Source: Oscillospiraceae bacterium (GTDB lineage Bacteria > Bacillota > Clostridia > Oscillospirales > Oscillospiraceae). From it: 60,149 nucleotides of DNA. The notes below the pieces were generated by a model. That model was not told the DNA's origin. It saw nothing but the letters and a program-made list of their open reading frames with translations, and made no database searches. Below, piece after piece: positions 54,095-60,149 of the stretch. The stretch covers positions 1 to 60,149 of the forward strand of contig SVKK01000011.1 of NCBI GenBank assembly GCA_015068425.1, written 5' to 3'. A program made the translations under genes and the position numbers. The number at the start of each line of letters is the position of its first letter. The first letter of the stretch is position 1.

Positions 54095-54122
54095 ATTATA
54101 TTATATTTTTCTTAAAAGTCAA
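54095..54122 (-). promoter_or_regulatory. Promoter of deoD
   Basis: Minus strand TTGACT (54117-54122), 16-bp spacer, TATAAT (54095-54100). Confidence 0.6.
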
Positions 54123-54123
54123 T

Positions 54124-54152
54124 TTGCATAAGGGACTATTATATGATAATAT
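54124..54152 (+). promoter_or_regulatory. Candidate promoter of udk-tdk
   Basis: TTGCAT (54124-54129), 17-bp spacer, TAATAT (54147-54152); back-to-back with the deoD promoter, with nothing but two bases between the -35 hexamers. Confidence 0.4.
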
Positions 54153-54192
54153 GTTGAAAAACAGTGAAGCTTGAAGGCTGAAGGAGGCTGAC

Positions 54193-54810
54193 ATGGAAGT
54201 TTTGACCATTGGCATTGCCGGAGGTACCGGCAGCGGCAAAACCACCATCACCAGGCGTATAATAAAGGAATTTGGCGGGGATGTTTCCGTTGTTTATCAC
54301 GATAACTACTACAAAGCTCACGATGAGATGCCCTATTCCGAGCGCTGCAAGCTCAATTACGACCACCCGGATGCTTTCGATACCGAGCTTATGATAGAAC
54401 ATATCAAAGCCCTCAAGCAGGGGGAAAAGGTTCTTTGCCCGGTTTATGACTATACTGTTCACAACCGTTCGGATAAAACTACTGAGGTGCGCCCGGCAAA
54501 GGTGCTTATAGTGGAGGGAATACTCATCTTCGCGGATAAACAGCTTCGGGATGAGATGGATATAAAGCTCTTTGTGGACACAGATGCGGATGTGCGCATT
54601 CTCCGCCGCATCGTTCGGGATGTTCGGGACAGAGGCAGAAGCCTTGAGAGCGTTGTTAACCAGTATCTGAACACCGTCAAGCCTATGCATGAACAATTTG
54701 TTGAGCCCAGCAAGCGCTGTGCCGACGTTATCATCCCCGAGGGCGGACGAAATGCCGTTGCTCTCAGTATGGTGATGGAACGCATAAGAGCGTATCTGGG
54801 AAAGGAGTAA
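54193..54810 (+). CDS. udk: Uridine kinase
   Basis: 205 residues. P-loop GGTGSGKT (residues 10-17), YHDNYYK, LNYDHPDAFD and YDYTVHNR, all typical of bacterial Udk. It phosphorylates uridine and cytidine to the monophosphates. Strong ribosome binding site (AAGGAGG) nine bases upstream. The next gene follows after five bases. Confidence 0.95.
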   Translation: MEVLTIGIAGGTGSGKTTITRRIIKEFGGDVSVVYHDNYYKAHDEMPYSERCKLNYDHPDAFDTELMIEHIKALKQGEKVLCPVYDYTVHNRSDKTTEVRPAKVLIVEGILIFADKQLRDEMDIKLFVDTDADVRILRRIVRDVRDRGRSLESVVNQYLNTVKPMHEQFVEPSKRCADVIIPEGGRNAVALSMVMERIRAYLGKE

Positions 54811-54815
54811 GGAAT

Positions 54816-55394
54816 ATGGCAAAACTCTATTTTAAGTACGGAGCAATGGGCTCCAGCAAATCCGCACAGGCTCTTATCACTCAGTTTAACTATGAAGAGC
54901 TGGGAATGAAGGTTTGGCTTATCAAGCCCAGCACCGATGACAGAGACGGAGCTGATATAATCAAAAGCCGCATCGGTCTTATGCGTCATGCTCAGGTAAT
55001 AACTCCCGATCAGAATGTGAAGGAAGAGTATCATAAGGCCGGCAAGTTCGATGTTATCATCGCCGATGAGGCTCAGTTTCTCTCTCCTGAGCAGATTGAC
55101 CAGCTCCGCGATATCGTGGATGAGGAAAATGTTCCCGTGCTTTGCTTTGGCCTCAGAACGGATTTTCTCACCAATTTCTTTCCCGGCGCCCGCAGACTTA
55201 TGGAGCTTGCAGACTCAATAACCGAAATCAAAACGGTTTGCAGCTGCGGCCACAAGGCAACTGTTAACGCCAGAATTGACGGCGAAGGCAGAGTTGTAAC
55301 CAAGGGAAGCCAGATTCTTATCGGCGGCAACGACAGCTATATTGCCATGTGCCATAAGTGCTGGAAAAAGAAAATTGCCGAACAGGGCGAGTGA
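54816..55394 (+). CDS. tdk: Thymidine kinase
   Basis: 192 residues of the cellular/poxvirus TK1 class: P-loop GAMGSSKS, DEAQFL catalytic segment, lasso with CSCG and CHKC zinc ligands. It phosphorylates thymidine and deoxyuridine. Cotranscribed with udk, forming a pyrimidine salvage pair opposite purine salvage. Confidence 0.95.
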   Translation: MAKLYFKYGAMGSSKSAQALITQFNYEELGMKVWLIKPSTDDRDGADIIKSRIGLMRHAQVITPDQNVKEEYHKAGKFDVIIADEAQFLSPEQIDQLRDIVDEENVPVLCFGLRTDFLTNFFPGARRLMELADSITEIKTVCSCGHKATVNARIDGEGRVVTKGSQILIGGNDSYIAMCHKCWKKKIAEQGE

Positions 55395-55412
55395 TTGATA
55401 AAAAACTTTTTT

Positions 55413-55438
55413 GGGTGGGCTTTTGCCCACCCCTTTTT
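55413..55438. terminator. Bidirectional terminator, tdk / YdcZ-type gene
   Basis: GGGTGGGC (55413-55420) and GCCCACCC (55425-55432), TTTT loop, T5 after and an A-/T-rich run before. Confidence 0.92.
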
Positions 55439-55868
55439 ATTTTTGCAGCTTGAAGAGCACAACGCCGCCTATCATAAGACCGAGACCCAGAAGCTTAGTC
55501 CAGCCGAAGGGCATTTTATCGCTGCCCATTATGCCGAAATAGTCGATAAGGGCGGCCACAAGAAGCTGGGAGATCAAAATTATTGAAATGCTTACCGTGG
55601 GAGAGAGATTTTTTATGCCAAGCATGACGGTTATGGTTATGATAAGCCCGAAAACACCGCCCAAAAGATATATTTTCGGTGAGCCGCCTATTTCCGCAAA
55701 AGAACCGGTGCGGTAGAAGGCAAGGGCTGCAATGCTCAAGGCGGCGGCGGTGCACTGAACAAAGGCGTTGGACTCCATAAGCCCGATGTGCTCACCCAGA
55801 CGGGTATTCATGACCCCCTGAATGCTCATGGCCATTCCCGCAATTATACTGAATATTATTCCTGTCAT
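55437..55868 (-). CDS. YdcZ-type (DUF606) DMT family membrane protein
   Basis: 143 residues from the ATG at 55868 (AGAGAGGAT upstream), five transmembrane helices. It is a half-size drug/metabolite transporter: GMAMSIQGVMNTRLGEHIG and GWTKLLGLGLMIGGVVLF are family segments. Such proteins are thought to work as dimers; substrate unknown. The upstream frame to 55937 belongs to the overlap with the preceding gene. Confidence 0.87.
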   Translation of the reverse strand: MTGIIFSIIAGMAMSIQGVMNTRLGEHIGLMESNAFVQCTAAALSIAALAFYRTGSFAEIGGSPKIYLLGGVFGLIITITVMLGIKNLSPTVSISIILISQLLVAALIDYFGIMGSDKMPFGWTKLLGLGLMIGGVVLFKLQK

Positions 55869-56943
55869 TTGTATCCTCTCTTTTCCAAATGTGAATAAGG
55901 CCGCTGTCGTTAAGCTTTTTAATGCTGATTGCGGCAATGGGGAAAACTATCATACCGGTCACACCCATAGCTTTGGCGCCGGAATAGATTGCCAGCAGTG
56001 TGACTGCGGGATGCAGTCCCAGTTGGTCGCCGAGGAGCTTCGCCTGTATGCAGTTGCGCAAAACGGTAACAGCGGCGTAGCTTATGGCGAGACCCAGCCC
56101 TCGCGACGCGTCTCCCGCAATGAACTCCCATGCAGCCCATGGAAGCAGCACGGTTCCCGCACCAAAAACGGGAAGAGCGTCGATTACCGCAACGGCTGTA
56201 GCCAACACAAGAGCATAGTCAACCCGCAGCAGAGCAAAGACAATGAGCATTTCTCCGAAGGTGATGGCGCTCATTATAAGCTGTGCCTTCAGGTATTTTC
56301 CAAGGCTTTCACCCAATGCACTCTTTATCCGTCTGAGCCGCTCAAAGCTGCGGTGGGAGATCTGAAAACGCAGAAAACGCATAATGGAGGGGTATGCCGC
56401 AGATATGAAGTAAAGCCCCATTATCCATGTAACTGCGAAAAGCAGCCATATAGGCGCGTTGGCAGCAGCGGCAGTGAGACGGGACAGAATCTTTCCCGAT
56501 ATTGTTCCCGGCAAAGAGAAAAGATAGTCCTTGGCACCGGCAAGGGTAGATTCGAGCACCTGAGTGAAAACAGGCGGAAGGCGAAGGGAAAGAGAGCCCA
56601 GACGTTCCTGCCAGTAGCCCATAAAGTCGGAGACGGTCTTTAGAAATTCAGGAAGCCGGGCGCTTAAATGCTGGAATTCGGAAAAAATTCGGGATAATAA
56701 AAGCCAGAGAAGTATTCCAACGATTGCAGGAAAAGCAAGTGCGCAAAGCCCGGAAGCGGCGCTTCGGGGAAAGTGTTTACGGCAGAGAAATTTCACCGCA
56801 GGCTCTATTACAACTGCCGCGGCAAAGGCCAGCAGCATAGGGGCGGCAAGGGGAAAAAGAAAGCGCAGTGCCAGCCAAATGCCCGCAAGGGAAAGAGCCG
56901 AGAGCAGCAGCTTGTTTATAATTGTGGAAGTTTTACTGTGCAA
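55792..56943 (-). CDS. AI-2E family (YtvI-like) membrane protein
   Basis: 383 residues from a TTG at 56943, eight bases after AGGGGAG; the 25 codons upstream have no such site. Eight predicted helices, with the family core VDYALVLATAVAVIDALPVFGAGTVLLPWA, read in parts, and PAVTLLAIYSGAKAMGVTGM. Closest by memory to YtvI, a sporulation-associated member. Its end overlaps the YdcZ-type gene by 77 bases, so the last ~25 residues (hydrophilic, Asn/Gly/His-rich) are read from DNA that also encodes that protein. Confidence 0.85.
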   Translation of the reverse strand: MHSKTSTIINKLLLSALSLAGIWLALRFLFPLAAPMLLAFAAAVVIEPAVKFLCRKHFPRSAASGLCALAFPAIVGILLWLLLSRIFSEFQHLSARLPEFLKTVSDFMGYWQERLGSLSLRLPPVFTQVLESTLAGAKDYLFSLPGTISGKILSRLTAAAANAPIWLLFAVTWIMGLYFISAAYPSIMRFLRFQISHRSFERLRRIKSALGESLGKYLKAQLIMSAITFGEMLIVFALLRVDYALVLATAVAVIDALPVFGAGTVLLPWAAWEFIAGDASRGLGLAISYAAVTVLRNCIQAKLLGDQLGLHPAVTLLAIYSGAKAMGVTGMIVFPIAAISIKKLNDSGLIHIWKREDTNDRNNIQYNCGNGHEHSGGHEYPSG

Positions 56944-56980
56944 GCTATCAGCTCCCCTGATAATTTGATGAAATTTCCCC

Positions 56981-57009
56981 TTGCGAAGGTGGAAATAATA
57001 TGCTACTAT
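56981..57009 (+). promoter_or_regulatory. Promoter of the ACT-domain gene and hom
   Basis: TTGCGA (56981-56986), 17-bp spacer, TACTAT (57004-57009), extended TGC at 57001-57003. Confidence 0.55.
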
Positions 57010-57053
57010 ATACCCCACAAGGACAAATGCCTTTGATGGGAGGACACAAGCTT

Positions 57054-57497
57054 ATGTCTAAAGAGAGATCCAAGCTCTATATTGTGGAAGGAAGTATGCT
57101 TCCGGAGGTGTATATAAAGGTATGCCGCGCAAAGGAATATCTTGAGACCGGAGTCTGCAGCACGGTTGCTGAGGCTGTTGTGAAGGCGGATATAAGCCGC
57201 AGCGCCTTTTATAAATACAAAGACGCGATAACACCTTTCAGGGATATGAAGAGAGATCAGGTGTTGACTTTAAGCCTGCTTATACATGACCGTCCCGGTG
57301 CCCTATCCTCTGTCTTAGCTATTTTTGCCGACAACCATGTAAATATTCTCACCATTAACCAATCTATTTCCGCAAACGGAGCCGCAATGCTTACACTGAG
57401 TATTATGGCCGATGCGATGAGTGTTTCTCTGGAGGAGCTCAAAGCTCAGGTAGAGGCTTTGTCTGCGGTAATGCGTCTGGAAATTCTGGCAGGTTGA
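57054..57497 (+). CDS. UPF0735 ACT-domain protein (PheB-like)
   Basis: 147 residues from ATG 57054 after GGGAGG; the usual family length. The N-terminal half (VAEAVVKADISRSAFYKYKD) has helix-turn-helix character. The C-terminal half (about residues 70-145) is an ACT domain (LIHDRPGALSSVLAIFADN). It probably senses an amino acid. It lies 21 bases upstream of homoserine dehydrogenase, which lacks its own ACT domain. Confidence 0.9.
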   Translation: MSKERSKLYIVEGSMLPEVYIKVCRAKEYLETGVCSTVAEAVVKADISRSAFYKYKDAITPFRDMKRDQVLTLSLLIHDRPGALSSVLAIFADNHVNILTINQSISANGAAMLTLSIMADAMSVSLEELKAQVEALSAVMRLEILAG

Positions 57498-57518
57498 TTT
57501 ATAAAAGGAGAAAGAAAT

Positions 57519-58694
57519 ATGAAAAAGGTTGCTGTTATGGGCTGCGGTATCGTGGGTACCGGCATTGTTGAAATTCTCACGGATAAAAAAGATGACATTG
57601 CAAAGAAACTGGGCGAAGAGATCGAGCTTAAATATGTTCTTGAAAAGCGCGATTGCTCAGGCGAGAAGTTTGCGGACAAGGTCATTGATGACATAAACAT
57701 CATTCTTTCGGACAGCGAAGTGAGCATTGTTGCCGAGTGCATAGGCGGTATCGGCATTGCCTATGAGTTTATAAAAAGCTGCCTTCTCGCCGGCAAAAGC
57801 GTTGTCACCTGCAACAAGCATCTTGTAGCGGAAAAAGGTCTGGAGCTTTTGGCTATTGCCAGAGAAAAGGGCGTCAGCTTTGTTTTCGAGGCCAGCGTTG
57901 GCGGCGGAATCCCCATTCTCCGTCCTCTTACAAACTGCCTTGCGGGCAACCGTATCAATGAGGTATTTGGAATAATCAACGGCACAACAAATTATATTCT
58001 CACCCAGATGGCTCAATGCGGACAGAGTTTTGAGGAGGCCTTGGCAGACGCCCAGCGTCTCGGTTATGCGGAGGCGGACCCCACTGCTGATGTTGAGGGT
58101 ATTGATGCCTGCCGCAAGATATGCATTCTTGCGGATTTAAGCTTCGGCCATAACATTCCTCCTGCTGCGGTGAAAACACAGGGCATTACCTGTGTGAGTG
58201 GCATAGACAGCGCCTTTGCGGAGGCGTTTGCTTGCTCGATAAAGCTGCTGGGACGCACCGTCAGAGATGAAAAGGGCATGGTAACAACCTTTGTTGCTCC
58301 TCATTTTGTGCCGAAAAACGCTCTTCTTGCCAATGTTAACGGAGTAATGAATGCCGTTGTTGTCCGGGGCGACAGTGTTGGCGAATGCCTTTTCTACGGC
58401 GCGGGCGCGGGACGTTATCCCACTGCCAGCGCAATGGTGGGAGATATTATTGACTGCGTGCGCCACAGCGATGGCTGCCTCTATATTGACTGGGGCGGGG
58501 AGCATAGGGAACTGCAGGCAGACAGCGATGAGTTTGTAAGCCGCTGGTATGTGCGTTTTAAGGGTGATGCTGCCAAGCCTCAGCAGAGCATTGAAGAGGA
58601 AAAAGCGGTGATTACCGAGCCTATGAGCGCCTATAAAATGCGCTCGGCCTTCGGAGAGGAAAACATTCTTTCCGCCTTCCGCGTTCTGGATTGA
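57519..58694 (+). CDS. hom: Homoserine dehydrogenase
   Basis: 391 residues. NAD(P)-binding GCGIVGTGIVEIL, catalytic segments VTCNKHLVAEKG, FEASVGGGIPIL, GIINGTTNYILTQM and GYAEADPTADVEGIDA. It reduces aspartate semialdehyde to homoserine on the way to threonine and methionine. It ends around where the C-terminal ACT domain of the common ~430-residue form would begin, so allosteric feedback through that domain is absent. Confidence 0.95.
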   Translation: MKKVAVMGCGIVGTGIVEILTDKKDDIAKKLGEEIELKYVLEKRDCSGEKFADKVIDDINIILSDSEVSIVAECIGGIGIAYEFIKSCLLAGKSVVTCNKHLVAEKGLELLAIAREKGVSFVFEASVGGGIPILRPLTNCLAGNRINEVFGIINGTTNYILTQMAQCGQSFEEALADAQRLGYAEADPTADVEGIDACRKICILADLSFGHNIPPAAVKTQGITCVSGIDSAFAEAFACSIKLLGRTVRDEKGMVTTFVAPHFVPKNALLANVNGVMNAVVVRGDSVGECLFYGAGAGRYPTASAMVGDIIDCVRHSDGCLYIDWGGEHRELQADSDEFVSRWYVRFKGDAAKPQQSIEEEKAVITEPMSAYKMRSAFGEENILSAFRVLD

Positions 58695-58720
58695 CAAGAC
58701 ACCCCTGCCGTGAGTATTAT
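58691..58720 (+). promoter_or_regulatory. Promoter of lysC
   Basis: Perfect TTGACA (58691-58696, overlapping the hom stop), 18-bp spacer, TATTAT (58715-58720). Confidence 0.65.
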
Positions 58721-58726
58721 GTGGTA

Positions 58727-58767
58727 GGGATAAATTCCCATTTGTTGGGAGCATTTGGATAATGCTC
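58727..58767 (+). promoter_or_regulatory. lysC leader with alternative hairpins
   Basis: GGGA/TCCC (58727-58730 with 58736-58739) and TCCCA/TGGGA (58736-58740 with 58746-58750) are mutually exclusive; GAGCATT/AATGCTC (58749-58755 with 58761-58767) follows directly before the ribosome binding site. It is not a lysine riboswitch, being far too short. Confidence 0.35.
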
Positions 58768-58787
58768 TTGTAAGGAGAAGAATAAAG

Positions 58788-59996
58788 ATGCTTATTGTTC
58801 AAAAATTCGGCGGTTCATCCGTTGCGGATGCCGCAAAAATAGAGCGCGTTGCGGGAATCATTGCGGATACCTACAATGCGGGAAATGAAGTTGTTGTTGT
58901 GCTGTCCGCCCAGGGCGACACCACTGATGACCTTATAGATAAGGCTCACGAGATAAATCCCGATCCCTCCAAGAGGGAGATGGATATGCTGCTCAGCGTA
59001 GGTGAGCAGATAAGCGTGGCTCTGATGGCTATGCAGCTTGAAAAGATGAGAATTCCCGCTGTGAGCCTTGCGGGCTGGCAGATAGGGATGAATACCAACT
59101 CCACCTATGGAGCCGCAAGAATAAAGAAAATCTCCACCGAGCGTATGCGCAGGGAGCTGGATAAAAACCGTGTTGTTCTGGTGGCGGGTTTCCAGGGTGT
59201 GAATAAGTATGACGATGTCACAACTCTCGGACGCGGCGGCAGCGACACAACTGCAGTTGCTATAGCGGCAACTCTCCATGCGGACAAATGCCAGATTTAT
59301 ACCGATGTTGAAGGTGTTTACACCGCTGACCCAAGAAAGGTTCCCAATGCCAGAAAGCTGGATGCCATCACCTATGATGAGATGCTGGAGCTTGCCTCTC
59401 TGGGAAGTCAGGTTCTCCATAACCGCAGCGTGGAAATGGCAAAGAGATATAATGTTGATCTGGAGGTGCTCTCCAGCTATGTTAGAAAACCCGGTACAAA
59501 AGTCAAGGAGGTCGTAAAGAAAGTGGAACAGATGATAATCAGCGGCATTGCAAAGGATGCAAAAATCGCCCGCGTTACTGTTGTTGGAGTGCCCGATGAG
59601 CCCGGCGTGGCCTTCAAGGTATTCTCCGCTCTCAGCAAGAGCAAAATAAATGTGGATATTATTCTCCAGTCTGCCGGCCTTGACGGAACCAACGATATTT
59701 CCTTCACCGTTGCTCTCGGCGATGTTGCCAAAGCAAAAGAAATTCTTGAAGAACGCGCCGAAGCAATAGGTTTTGACCATGTGAACATTGATGAGAACGT
59801 TGCAAAGGTCAGCATTGTTGGCGCAGGCATGATGAATAACTCCGGCGTTGCCGTGCGTATGTTCGAAGCACTGCAGGGTAAGCGTATCAACATACAGATG
59901 ATCTCCTCCAGCGAGATCAAGCTCAGCGTGGTCATAGCCGAGGATGAGGCGGATGCCGCCGTCAGCGCCATCCACGCACAGTTCTTTCAGGATTGA
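58788..59996 (+). CDS. lysC: Aspartate kinase
   Basis: 402 residues from ATG 58788 (TAAGGAG upstream); the TTG frame from 58755 runs through the leader hairpin and is rejected. Kinase domain 1-240: VQKFGGSSVADAAKI, GRGGSDTTAVA, DVEGVYTADPR. Two C-terminal ACT domains (about 265-402, VGVPDEPGVAFKVFSAL and VGAGMMNNSGVAVRMFEAL) bind feedback inhibitors such as lysine or threonine. First committed step of the aspartate family. Confidence 0.95.
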   Translation: MLIVQKFGGSSVADAAKIERVAGIIADTYNAGNEVVVVLSAQGDTTDDLIDKAHEINPDPSKREMDMLLSVGEQISVALMAMQLEKMRIPAVSLAGWQIGMNTNSTYGAARIKKISTERMRRELDKNRVVLVAGFQGVNKYDDVTTLGRGGSDTTAVAIAATLHADKCQIYTDVEGVYTADPRKVPNARKLDAITYDEMLELASLGSQVLHNRSVEMAKRYNVDLEVLSSYVRKPGTKVKEVVKKVEQMIISGIAKDAKIARVTVVGVPDEPGVAFKVFSALSKSKINVDIILQSAGLDGTNDISFTVALGDVAKAKEILEERAEAIGFDHVNIDENVAKVSIVGAGMMNNSGVAVRMFEALQGKRINIQMISSSEIKLSVVIAEDEADAAVSAIHAQFFQD

Positions 59997-60093
59997 TATT
60001 TGCAGATAAAAAACCTCCCCGTCCGGTGAACTGTACCAGGAATAACGGACAGCAAATAAAAACCCCAATCGCAGAATAGCGTATTATTTCGAA

Positions 60094-60119
60094 GCCGGAC
60101 GAGCGAAAGCTCGTTCGGC
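60094..60119. other. 11-bp hairpin with GAAA tetraloop at the right edge
   Basis: GCCGGACGAGC (60094-60104) pairs with GCTCGTTCGGC (60109-60119), one G-U, closing a GNRA-type loop. The 150 bases after lysC hold no gene. Without the downstream sequence it cannot be assigned to a terminator, RNA or repeat family. Confidence 0.5.
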
Positions 60120-60149
60120 TACTTCAATCTCATTCGTTCAGAGTTGTAG

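Overview
The window is from a moderately GC-rich, anaerobic, low-GC-lineage Gram-positive bacterium of the Clostridia, most likely an Oscillospiraceae-type gut fermenter. This is an inference from gene content: two V-type ATPase operons, butyrate kinase, a three-gene NAD(P)H-linked [FeFe]-hydrogenase, BMP-type lipoproteins with proline/alanine linkers, and the BofA/DUF2508 and YtvI-like genes found in spore formers. No rRNA, CRISPR array, prophage or complete insertion sequence is visible.

Layout. (1) 409-18544: two tandem V-type ATPase operons in the same order, G/H-I-K-E-C-F-A-B-D. The first five genes of each operon (stator, membrane motor, proteolipid) have clearly diverged. From the last ~30 codons of subunit C to just past subunit D the two operons show no difference that I could find, over about 4.5 kb (4925-9436 and 13996-18507). 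Both proteolipids keep the residues that bind Na+ in the Enterococcus hirae enzyme. Between F and A in each copy lies a ~277-bp element that folds on paper into a packed three-way junction closed by a 28-bp inverted repeat. (2) 18552-25546: a Zn-type CDF exporter divergent from a TetR regulator, tcdA, a PrsA-like foldase, a metallophosphoesterase, a 22-codon micro-ORF, a MATE exporter and the bofA/DUF2508 pair. (3) 25917-32698: an atypical type IIA topoisomerase (B subunit, small membrane zinc-ribbon protein, A subunit), then a YitT protein and a lipoprotein. (4) 32723-37967: tRNA-Gly, proC, rhomboid protease, DUF4349 lipoprotein, tRNA-Ser with a decayed 3' copy, four-helix-bundle protein, MazG-like protein, butyrate kinase. 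(5) 37986-46262: O-antigen-ligase-like protein, transglutaminase-like lipoprotein, GIY-YIG and DUF1653 proteins, and the hydrogenase operon. (6) 46269-55394: OFA-type MFS transporter, the NupNOPQ-type nucleoside importer, purine nucleoside phosphorylase, uridine kinase and thymidine kinase, together a nucleoside uptake and salvage cluster. (7) 55437-59996: YdcZ-type DMT protein, AI-2E family protein, an ACT-domain regulator, homoserine dehydrogenase and aspartate kinase, i.e. the entry to aspartate-family amino acid synthesis.

How it fits together: the hydrogenase and butyrate kinase belong to a saccharolytic or amino-acid-fermenting energy metabolism, and the V-ATPases would couple ATP to a sodium gradient. 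The most unusual parts are the concerted V1-head genes of the two ATPase operons, with a codon bias unlike their neighbours, and the structured element embedded in them. Most genes are bounded by clear rho-independent terminators, many of them shared by convergent genes, and several promoters match the housekeeping sigma consensus. TTG starts with good ribosome binding sites are frequent.
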